Shown piece after piece: positions 55,785-64,000 of a stretch of DNA of 64,000 nucleotides. Position numbers and translations under genes: made by a program. The notes under the pieces were generated by a model. That model made no database searches. It was given only the letters and a program-made list of their open reading frames with translations, and was not told the origin of the DNA. The stretch's first letter is position 1; the number at the start of each line of letters is the position of its first letter. The DNA comes from Helianthus annuus (Eukaryota > Streptophyta > Magnoliopsida > Asterales > Asteraceae). The stretch spans positions 149,434,415 to 149,498,414 of the forward strand of contig NC_035443.2 in the NCBI RefSeq assembly GCF_002127325.2. Reading direction: 5' to 3'.

Positions 55785-58181
55785 TTACAATGCAATTGCT
55801 TGTGGGTAAGTAGCATTAACCTCCATTCGCAACGTCCCCCAAACATGTTTGCAATTTTCCCACCTGACCTTCATGCGAGCCAGAAATGCCTCGGCCCACG
55901 CTTCCTTATCACCGTCTATGCTCAGTTCATAAGGTACTGAGAAACTGTTTCCACCAGTTTCATGTGTAAAAACCGCCATTTTCATGTTCCAAATATTATC
56001 GTCACCAGCAGCCAGAAGAAAAAAAAAACACACATAAGCTTAGAAACACAAACTATACAGTTGTACATTGAAGCTCATATATGCGTTAACGAGAGGCGTG
56101 GCATGTGGATAATATAGTTTTGAGCCTTTTTAATCTGAAAACTTAGCTAAAAAATAGAACGGGTCAAACTGGTTTGATAAGTCGAATGTATTCAAATGCT
56201 TACAGCCTCTTAGATAATTATATTATACTTTCAATAACATGATTTTTATAATTATACTTATAACACGTTACGTATTTAGAATATGAGCAAGAATAAAACA
56301 AAATAGAGCAAAGGACTTTAGGCTAATATGGGCGGCGTCCAACAGTGCCAGGCAGCTGCCTGGCGCTTCCCCATTGGTCTAGCTAAATTACGATTTTACC
56401 CCGTTTAAATTTACTGTTTTACTATTGGTTTAGTTTTTCCCCCCTCCCAGCTAAATTACAGTTCTGCCCTTAGTTTAAATTCGCAGTTTTGCCATTTTTT
56501 CCCTGTCAAATTACGATTTGCCCCCGGTGTAAAATCGTAACTTTGAGCAGGAGGCAAATTCGTAATTTTTAACTGGGGTTAAAATCGTAACATACCTGGA
56601 CCAATGGGGAGTGCCAGGCATGGCAATACTGTAATTTTTTAGTGGGGGCAAAAATGTAATTTTGGGCTAGGGTAAAATCGTAATTTGTCAAAAGCTAAAG
56701 CGATGGCAATACTGTAAGTTTTAAGCAGGGGAGGCTGACCTCATTAATTCTTCTTGTGGAGGTTTTTTACTGGAGCTACTGTTCCTGCGGTATTATGTAT
56801 ACCAGGTTAGAACTATAATATTACAGATATGCGATATAAAATAAGAGGTACGATAAGAACAGTAAGCGCAAACCTGCGTACAAAAATGTTGAAAAGATTT
56901 AGCGATTTGGTGGAAAGATTATATACAGCATCTTGTATATGGTCCTTGCCAAATATATACACCACAGGGTAACCAAGAAGCCACCTGCAACGATGTTATC
57001 ATATTTAGTCGCTGCATATGAGATTATAAACTTCCAAAGTTAAATATAAGTATATGTATATATATACACACACAAGTGCCCGTTACATAGTCACATGTTA
57101 TGAATTATGATAATTGTCTTTTCAAGGTAAAGACTTACCCGTTCAAAGTTGGCACAGTGACAGGCGTATCTTGCATAAAATGACTCAGATCGATGAAGTC
57201 TGAAGGCTGATTATTAACACGAAGGCGACAATCAGAAACATCATCCGTTGTTGCATCATCACAGAAGACTGAAAAGAATAGCTTCTGGAGTGATATAAAT
57301 TGTGCACCTACGGAAATCTTTTCGACCTCAGTTACCATCTGAACAATTAATATAAAAAAGCGTTTATAAAAAGAATAAACGAACAAAATGACTTGAAAGA
57401 TATATAAATAAATAATTAAATAGATCGGATGGTATTTAAGTTTTAACCTTCGGTGGATCCTGTTCAAGATCAACAAAATACAGTTCCAGTTCTTTGTTAA
57501 TCGTTAATTTAATAAGCTCTGCAAGCTCTCTGACACATATCAAATATATCATATCTTCAATAACCATGACCCGTAAATTCTCAAAGATAGAAGACTCCTG
57601 AATCACAAGAGCACAAGAAACCGTTATCCACCAATATACAAAAGAGTAGAGTACACAGATGGTTCCTGTGGTTAACCAAAATTTTGGATTTGGTCCCTAG
57701 CTTTTCGAAAGTACGCAGATGGTCCCTATGGTTTGCACTTTGTGATGCATTTAGTCCCCAACTAACAAATCTGAAGATTTTAGCAGGTCCAAGTTATGTA
57801 CTAAATGTGTTACAAAGTGCAAACCACAGGGACCATCCATGAACTTTTGAAAAGCTAGGAACCAAATCCAAAATTTTGGTCAACCTCAGGGACCATCCGT
57901 GTACTTTACTCTATACAAAACATGCAGGAGAGTTCTAGCTGGGTATAAGTTGTAACTTGTAATGGTACCTCTTGGCTAAACTTGAGAAATGCACATAGTC
58001 GGTCTCTAAGTTCGGGCATCTTTCCACCGTAATCTATCATTATTACCGGTCTCATCCCCGTGCATAATGCCAGAATATCTGTCCAAACATACATTAAAAA
58101 TCATGCTCAAATATCCCGACGTTTACCAGTAAAACTACATAGAAATAACACATTGTATATCATGAATATTCAAAATTTACC
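55785..58181 (-). CDS. C1orf74/UPF0739-like (DUF4504-type) protein, minus strand, 5' end missing
   Basis: Exons recovered on the minus strand, with GT-AG borders, are 57969-58078 ([17 protein letters not shown]...), 57448-57597 ([34 protein letters not shown]), 57139-57338 ([14 protein letters not shown]...), 56874-56984 ([17 protein letters not shown]) and about 55785-55944 ([21 protein letters not shown] to [12 protein letters not shown]). All junction phases agree. An upstream exon ends at 58181 (VLANAC), but its start is not resolved. The Ty3 fragment and the transposon nest lie just beyond, so the 5' part is lost or displaced. Family recognised from the [15 protein letters not shown] and YPVVYIF-type blocks. 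Its biochemical function is unknown. The acceptor of the last exon lacks a clear pyrimidine tract. Confidence 0.65.
56330..56720. mobile_element. Inverted-repeat element in an intron of the C1orf74-like gene
   Basis: CAGTGCCAGGCAGCTGCCTG (a palindrome) with CCCCATTGGTC near 56343-56380 is mirrored by GACCAATGGGGAGTGCCAGG near 56599. Between and after them, AAATTACGATTTTACCCC-like units alternate on both strands. It is a probable MITE. Target duplication not identified. Confidence 0.55.
57644..57911. mobile_element. MULE-type MITE, 268 bp
   Basis: Nearly a full-length inverted repeat. The left arm GAGTAGAGTACACAGATGG and the right arm GAGTAAAGTACACGGATGG (reverse-complemented) continue through the GGTTAACCAAAATTTTGG region. 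It is flanked by a perfect 9-bp duplication TATACAAAA (57635-57643, 57912-57920). It lies in the intron between the exons 57969-58078 and 57448-57597 of the C1orf74-like gene. Confidence 0.88.
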
Positions 58182-58269
58182 ACACGCATTTGCAAGAACG
58201 GAGATAAACATAAATATAGCAATAAGAGTTATGTTTTATCGATCACAAAATTTTCATTTCTAGCAACTT

Positions 58270-58722
58270 CTAGAAGAATCCACCTGCTACCAGGAACAGT
58301 GCCAATTGCCAAAGCACCTTACCGTTTGGCACCCGCAGAAATGCAGAAACTAAAGAAGCAATTAGATGAATTGTTGGCGAAAGGATTCATACAGCCAAGT
58401 TCATCGCCGTGGGGAGCACCGATTTTATTCGTTAAGAAGAAAGACGGATCAATGCGTATGTGCATTGACTACCGTGAATTGAACAAAGTCACGATTAAGA
58501 ATCGGTACCCCTTACCAAGAATCGATGATCTGTTCGATCAATTGCAAGGAGCTCGTTTTTTCTCAAAAATCGATTTACGATCAGGATATCATCAATTAAA
58601 GATACAGGAAGAGGACATTCCTAAGACCGCATTTAGAACAAGGTATGGCCATTATGAATTTACCATCATGCCATTTGGTTTAACCAATGCCCCAGCCGTA
58701 TTTATGGACATGATGAAGATGT
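58270..58722 (+). pseudogene. Ty3/gypsy reverse-transcriptase fragment (about 150 codons)
   Basis: An uninterrupted frame from the pre-RT block ([14 protein letters not shown]) through [20 protein letters not shown] and [15 protein letters not shown] to [14 protein letters not shown]. It ends just before the catalytic YxDD-type motif. There is no LTR, gag or rest of pol around it. Codon integrity is high. The left border abuts the 5' exon region of the C1orf74-like gene; the right lies about 40 bp before the Mutator-like element. Confidence 0.88.
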
Positions 58723-60191
58723 ATTTAACTGTAATTATTGTATTCGGTAGTCTAAAAGGCATCTATATGTAGGGTTAGGATATAAGGTGAGGCGGGGCGG
58801 TCCGTGATGGACGTCCGGTCACGCGTGGAAAAATAACGCACACCGCCGCCACATATATGGTCACGCGTTATATTTGTAACGCGTTGAAACAATCACGCGT
58901 TGAAGATTACAAAATTCAAACGTTGGGCTGTGTTTTGACTGTTTGTTTATTCCTTTTTGACCGTTATTCAACGGTAAACTTCAATAAAAAAAAGTTAACC
59001 TTTAACCTTTTATCTATATATATCTCCATTTTAAACCATTTTACACACACCAAAACATAAACCCATTTCACACAATCTACATCTTTCTCAAATGGAGTTC
59101 CCTACGGATTCGACGTTTCCGATGTCTAGCGATAGCGATACCGAGTCGTCTTCCGACAATGAGACGCTAAAATATTTTGTGTCGGTGTATAACGAACTTG
59201 ATACTAGTTCGTCCCGCCCAAAGAAGAAGATGGTAGACCATGATCGTATACGTGCCAACAAAGTGTTGATGAACGATTATTTTGTGGAGAATCCGCTCTA
59301 CAATGCCGAAACGTTTAGAGATCGGTTTCGTTTACCCAAAGAATCATTTTTAAAGATTGTTGGAGACATCGAAGCAAGCGAGGAATGGTTTCAAGAACGT
59401 TACGATGCGAGGGGCAAACCAAGTTTCACGCTGATACAAAAATGCACGTCCGCCATTCGCCAACTAGCGACAGGTAACCCTCCCGATCAATATGATGAAT
59501 ACCTAGCTATGTCGGCCAGAACTTCACGTGAATGTTTGCAATTTTTTTGCAACGCGGTCATTAAGTTGTATGGTAAAGAGTTTTTACGTAAACCGACGAG
59601 CCACGACATCTCACGTATTTGCGCCGCACATGAGGCTAGATGGCATTTTCCCGGGATGCTCGGTAGCATCGATTGTACACATATCGAGTAGAAAAATTGT
59701 CCAAGAGAGTTGCGAGGGGCGTATGTTAGGGGTGACATCAAAAGACCAACCATCATACTAGAATCGGTGGCGTCGAATGATTTATGGATTTGGCATTCGT
59801 ATTTCGGTGTTCCAGGTTCAAACAACGACATCAATGTGTTGCACACGTCGTCGTTGTTTCAAACCGTAACGGATGGTACCACACCTTCCTCTCCTTTCTA
59901 TGTTAACGGACGACATTACAAACGAGGCTTTTTTCTTGTGGATGGCATCTACCCGTCATGGTCTGTTTTTGTGAAAGCTCCTTCACTTCCTGTCGAGGCT
60001 AAAGAAATCGTGTTCAAAAAATTGCAAGAATCGGCAAGAAAAGATGTTGAGAGGGCATTTGGTGTTTTAAAGGGTAGATGGGGTATACTACACCGACCGG
60101 TTCGTGCATTGAACAAGAAAGCAATACATAGCATAGTGTATGCATGTATCATATTGCACAATATGATAATCAAAGAAGACAGACGTGCAAT

Positions 60192-61502
60192 CATAGTTAT
60201 CAAAGGCGCGAAGCGCACTCAAGGCGCTTAGGCTCCGCTTAGGGCCTAGGCGATAGGCACAAAAAAAGCGTGGGCCTGAGAAAAAAAGCGCACTTAAATA
60301 AAAAAGTTCATTAAAGCAATAAAGTACTCAAAACCAAAACAAAAATGTTCATACTCGCATTTAAAAAGTCTTAGATAACAAAATACTCAAAACCAACATG
60401 TTAATATTCGAAAACAAATAGTTCATTAAAGTAATAAAAGAGTAAGCAAAAAATACTGCAGTAAAGCCCTATAAATACTGCAGAAAAAGTGGAATTTACG
60501 AATTAATACAAACTGAATATTACTAAACGAGATTTTGATCTTTAGTGATATCATTTGTTAGTAAAATCCCTATAAATACTGCAGAAAAGGGGCATATTAC
60601 GACTTAACTTGGTTTAAAAAAGCGCGAAGCGCTCCGAAGCGTTTTGGTTCCAAAAGCTTTAAGCGAAGCTTCAAGCGCGAAGCGAGAGCTTCACGTATAC
60701 GAAGCGCTCCATATTATATATAATTATATATAATGTTAATTTTATATATATGTATAAAAAATAGCTATCCATATTATATATATGTATTTTATAATGTTAA
60801 TTTTATACTTTTATGCATAAATTAAAAAGTTTAAGGACCAAATGTAAACTACTGAAGATAGAGGGGGTTAAATGTTTAAATAGCCAAACTATCTTTACAC
60901 TTTTTAAGTAAAAAGTTAGAAGTTTTAGGGACTGAATGTAAACTAATGAAAGATAAGAGGGGTTAAATGTTTAAAAACCTTAACTTATAAAAACCCTAAA
61001 AACCTAAAATACATATACGCAGCCGTCACCGTCAGCATCTCTCTTCTTCTTCCCCCTTCTTCCTGGTTTCCGGCTGAAAGCAACTCCGTCGCCGGAATTT
61101 GTCGCCGGATTTCACATAGGAAGTCGCTATATCGTCGCTATAAGGTCGATATGTACCTTGTAAAGACTGTTGGGCTTAAAAAGTGGCCCAAATGGTGACC
61201 TGATTGGCTGGAGCGTCGCTTCACAGCTTCAACGCTTCACCGCTTAAAGCTCGCTTCAGGTCGCTTCATGTAATGCATCGCTTCAGAGCCAAAAAAGCGT
61301 TTTTCCGATCGCTTCATCGCTTCATCGCCTCAAGCGCGCTTCAAGCGCGCTTTTTTAAACCAAGCGACTTAATAAAGAAAAATATTAAATATCAATAGGA
61401 TTTAGGCTGCGTTATAATTATCTTGGAAGCAAAAGCGCAATTACTGGGAATCGCCCAGAAAAAACGCCTAGGCGCCAAAAGCGCACGCTTTTGATAACTA
61501 TG
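60192..61502. mobile_element. hAT-like element 1 (1311 bp), inserted in the Harbinger transposase
   Basis: Terminal repeats CATAGTTATCAAA at both ends, flanked by a perfect 8-bp duplication CGTGCAAT (60184-60191, 61503-61510). Subterminal DNA is packed with GCGCTT, AAGCGC and GCCTAGGCG motifs, as in hAT elements with repeated transposase sites. No transposase gene. It contains hAT-like element 2. Confidence 0.88.
60608..61364. mobile_element. hAT-like element 2 (757 bp), inserted in hAT-like element 1
   Basis: The terminal repeat CTTGGTTTAAAAAAGCGCG is identical at both ends (19 bp), flanked by a perfect 8-bp duplication CGACTTAA (60600-60607, 61365-61372). It has the same AAGCGC-rich subterminal character as its host. 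No coding sequence. It is the innermost level of the nest. Confidence 0.88.
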
Positions 61503-61775
61503 CGTGCAATATCCCCGGATTGGGTGCCGGATCCTCCTACACAAGTTCAAGTACCACAAAATATCCAACAAGAATTGTGTAATGAAGAAACTCACTTTCG
61601 GTTGAGATACGATTTAATCGAACTAGTAGGTTCTCTAGGTTTAGAGTTTCATGAGTCGAACGAGGAGTAGGTTTTTTTTTTTTAATTGTAGCCTAAAATA
61701 TTTTCTAGGATGTTAAATTGAACTAGTGTGTTTTAATTTTAATGAAATTTATAATTTAGTGTTTTATTGTTAATT

Positions 61776-62073
61776 GAGTAAATTACGTTTTTGGCCCCTG
61801 TGGTTATATCACTTTTACTATATTAGCCCAAAATAAGAATTTTTAACATATATGCCCCCATGGTTTCTGTAACTAACCATTTTGGCCCCTAAGTCTAGAG
61901 ATCATGGGGGCCAAAATGGTTAATTATAGAGACCATGTGGGCTAAAATGGTTAGACTTAGGGGCCAAAATGGTTAGTTATAGAGACCATGGGGGCAGATA
62001 TGTTAAAAATTTTTATTTTGGGCTAATATAGTAAAAGTGATATAACCACAGGGGCCAAAAACGTAATTTACTC
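61776..62073. mobile_element. MULE-type MITE (298 bp) inside the Harbinger element
   Basis: Long inverted repeat starting GAGTAAATTACGTTTTTGGC at both ends, with further internal GGGGCCAAAATGGTTA repeats. It is flanked by a perfect 9-bp duplication TTGTTAATT (61767-61775, 62074-62082). It shares the GAGTA start and general design with 57644-57911. Confidence 0.88.
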
Positions 62074-62568
62074 TTGTTAATTCTAATTTAAAATAAAAAA
62101 TTAAAAAAATTTGTGAGTGATGGAATTCTATCACTAGTGATGACCACCGCCACTACAATTCTATCACTGGTGATAGAATAGTGGCTAATGACATGGCAGG
62201 AGTTGATTGGATATTGTGAGTGATTGAATTCTATCACTAGTGACCACCCCCACTCCCCTAATAGGAAGTTTATTTGGCTAAGAAGGCTAGGAACTAATCT
62301 TGACCATCCATTTAGTTAATCAAGGGCTAAGATTAAATGAGGGAAATTGAAGGGAAGAAAAGAGGCGCGTGAGTTTGTTTAGGGGCATTCTAGCCAATCC
62401 AAGGCAATAGTTTCTCTCCTCCAATTCCCCCCCCCCCCATTTTTTAAAGGTTAATAACTCTTTCATACGACATTATTTTTTTAATAAAAATTGCACCAAA
62501 AAAACGAGCGTTTTTTATCTTTAAAACGAGTATACTATTGCTATATTTTCGAAAAAAAAAATTTAAAA

Positions 62569-63250
62569 CCCAGTTGAGTAAAACGCAATGGAAAAAACCC
62601 AGTTGCGTAAAACGTAATGAAAAAAAAAACCTAAAAAATGACATTTTTCTAAAAAGCAATGCACCAAAAACACAAAAAAATGTCTTATTTGTAAAACGCA
62701 ATGGCTAGAAAACACAAAGAAATGTCTTATTTCTAAAACGCAATAGGCTAAAAACACAAAAGAAAGTGTACTTTCTAAAACGCAATGGACTGAAAACACA
62801 TAAAAATGTGTTTTACCTAAAACGCAATGCACCAAAAACACAAAGAAATGTCTTATTTCTAAAACGCAATGGCCAGAAAACACTTAAAATATCTCTTTTC
62901 TAAAACGCAATGGACTGAAAACACATAAAAATGTGTTTTACCTAAAACGCAATGCACCAAAAACACAAAGAAATGTCTTGTTTAAAAAACGCAATGGCCA
63001 GAAAACACTTAAAAATGTCTCCTTTCTAAAACGCAATGGCCTAAAAAACAAAAGAAAGTGTTCTCTCTAAAACGCAATGGACTGAAAACACCTAAAAATG
63101 TGTTTTACCTAAAACGCTGACTAAAAACGCTTCAAAAATGTGTTTTTCTAAAACGCAATGGCCAGAAAACACATAAAAATGTTTAGTTCTAAAATGCAAT
63201 GGCCTAAAAACACCAAAGAAAGCGTTTTATCTCTAAAACGCATTGAACCA
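62569..63250. repeat. Minisatellite of about 17 units, period about 42 bp, with hairpin-forming units
   Basis: Each unit begins CTAAAACGCAATGG or a variant (near 62581, 62611, 62651, 62693, 62738, 62778, 62820, 62862, 62902, 62944, 62986, 63028, 63068, 63111, 63149, 63190, 63235). The best units contain AAAACACAT-AAAA-ATGTGTTTT, a perfect 9-bp stem. Open frames on the minus strand across it encode only a repetitive Cys-Val-Leu/Phe pattern and are not considered genes. Confidence 0.9.
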
Positions 63251-63364
63251 GGACAATAGTTTTGTTTGTGAATTGTCTAACCAGGAAGTAGGAGATCAAA
63301 AAGACTGTCTACGAATGCAGTTTTCCAGAGACAATTTACAGAAAATTAAATTTTCTGATGCAGC

Positions 63365-63460
63365 TCAACCCCAGCCAGGGGCTCTGCCCCTTGGACCCCG
63401 CCAGGGGCTGCCGCCCCTGGGACCCCGCTACCAGGGGCGCTGCCCCCGGACCTCCGCCAA
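63365..63460. repeat. GC-rich triple hairpin block
   Basis: Three consecutive units of the form CCAGGGGCT-nn-GCCCCTGG followed by ACCCCGC, in DNA that is otherwise AT-rich. Such blocks are often seen inside plant transposons. No function is assigned. Confidence 0.7.
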
Positions 63461-64000
63461 GATCATAAGACGCAATGACTAAATCAAAAACCCAGATAAT
63501 AAAAATGAAATTAAAGAATTTCTTACATGGATCGAAGTCGGTTTCTTCAACGATTGACGAAAATTGAATGATTGAAACACTTATCAGAGATCGAATCGAA
63601 CGGATCGAGTGATTATCTTCAAAATCACCGGAAAAAACGAGATTTTGTATGAAATTAAACTGGGTTTCTTCAAAAAAAAAAGCTGAAGAACACGTTGATC
63701 GGGTGTTTGAATCATTGATTGGTGACAAAAATCGCACTATAATGTAGGGATTATTGAGATAGAAAGTGAAGAAATGGTTGAAAATGGTGGGTTTTGAAAA
63801 TGGTGGGTTTTGATGTTACTGGGAAGAAGAAGGAAGACGAAAAGGATAAGATTGACTAAAATACCCTTCCTCTTTATTTTAAATTTTGCCACATGTCCTA
63901 ATCCTATTGCTTCCTATACTTCCTAGCCAATATAAACTTCCTATTTGATCCTCACCCTCTATATGTAATATCAAACTCTACATATTAAACTAACTATGTA
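63461..64000. other. Right end of the Mutator-like element and flank; no gene
   Basis: The subterminal part of the Mutator-like element runs to its right terminus at 63957 and the target copy at 63958-63967. The remaining 33 bases are AT-rich flank. Confidence 0.6.

Larger units (their letters stand above)
59092..61670 (+). pseudogene. PIF/Harbinger transposase (HARBI1-like nuclease), nonsense-mutated and split by a hAT-like insertion
   Basis: The frame starts at ATG 59092 with an Asp/Ser-rich N-terminus and a helical region (KESFLKIVGDIE, TSAIRQLATGNPPDQYDEYLAM). It has the DDE nuclease motifs: first Asp in GSIDCTHIE, second in FFLVDGIYPSW (near 59932), Glu in VERAFGVLKGRWGIL (near 60048). 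A single TAG at 59689-59691 replaces the Trp usually found after HIE. At 60191 the hAT-like element interrupts the codons after KEDRR. The C-terminal 53 codons resume at 61511 and end at TAG 61668-61670. Removing the insert and one target copy restores the frame, about 420 codons in all. Confidence 0.9.
58786..62258 (+). mobile_element. PIF/Harbinger element containing two further insertions
   Basis: The left end GGTGAGGCGGGGCGGTC and the right end, reverse-complemented GGGGAGTGGGGGTGGTC, form imperfect terminal repeats, flanked by TAA (58783-58785, 62259-62261). It carries a Harbinger transposase gene split by a hAT-like insert, and a MULE MITE downstream. Without these inserts it is about 1.9 kb. 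No Myb-like second gene, which autonomous Harbinger elements need, is present. Confidence 0.82.
58772..63957. mobile_element. Mutator-like inverted-repeat element, outermost of the DNA-transposon nest
   Basis: The left end GGGTTAGGATATAA, interrupted 14 bp in by the Harbinger element, continues after 62262 with TAGGAAGTTTATTTGGCTA. The right end, reverse-complemented, reads GGGTGAGGATCAAA then TAGGAAGTTTATATTGGCTA. The flanks are a perfect 10-bp repeat TCTATATGTA (58762-58771, 63958-63967). Without the Harbinger element it is about 1.7 kb and has no transposase. Its interior contains a minisatellite and GC-rich hairpins. Mutator-like is inferred from the long terminal repeats and the duplication length. 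Confidence 0.78.

Noticed and set aside
62444..62883. Minus-strand open frames with a repeated HCVLxxxHFFVF pattern
   Set aside because: This is the translation of the 42-bp minisatellite. The repeat period and base composition explain it.
62569..63250. CRISPR-like array
   Set aside because: Plant nuclear DNA. The units are contiguous and degenerate without unique spacers or cas genes.

Overview
The window is nuclear DNA of a flowering plant, most likely an asterid and probably Asteraceae. The evidence is the intron-rich fructokinase gene, the chromodomain-type Ty3/gypsy elements with very long LTRs, and the density of nested transposons. Genus-level assignment is not supported. Everything here was read by eye, without database searches.

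Region 1 (1-46935) is a block of LTR retrotransposons inserted into one another. Element A (237-5503) is the 3' half of a decayed Ty3 element carrying an LTR fragment of a gag-only family (1-236). Between A and B lies a broken minus-strand plant mobile-domain gene (5504-6251). Element B (6699-46935) is 5'-truncated, and its LTR was split twice. Element E (7663-17572, target duplication GATCG) is young and apparently intact, with gag-pol in one frame. Element C (17672-44941, target duplication GTTCT) keeps only a gag. C was itself invaded in its 5' LTR by F (19426-26282, minus strand, target duplication CCAGC), which encodes a long gag and no pol, and in its interior by D (30188-41472), whose pol is ruined and whose 5' LTR is truncated. 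LTR-pair divergence by eye (E about 0.5%, F about 1%, D about 1.5%, C about 3%) agrees with the nesting order.

Region 2 (46936-58270) is a gene island. It holds a four-exon fructokinase gene (49297-54614, plus strand) whose introns carry a SINE and MITEs, and a minus-strand gene resembling the C1orf74/UPF0739 family (55785-58181, 5' end missing). Around them are small DNA transposons: a hAT-type MITE, a Tourist-like MITE, MULE-type MITEs and a degenerate telomere-like array.

Region 3 (58270-64000) starts with a short Ty3 reverse-transcriptase fragment, followed by four levels of nested DNA transposons. A Mutator-like inverted-repeat element (58772-63957) contains a PIF/Harbinger element (58786-62258). 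Its transposase gene is split by a hAT-like element (60192-61502), which contains a second hAT-like element (60608-61364). The Harbinger element also carries a MULE MITE (61776-62073). The outer element holds a hairpin-forming minisatellite of about 17 units.

The observations most worth following are: a conserved short stem-loop before the polypurine tract in all five Ty3 3' ends; a doubled stem-loop/polypurine/LTR-start signature at the end of the E polyprotein, suggesting LTR exchange; a probable 99-nt intron in the E gag; the pol-less elements F and C; and the four-level transposon nest with every target duplication still readable.
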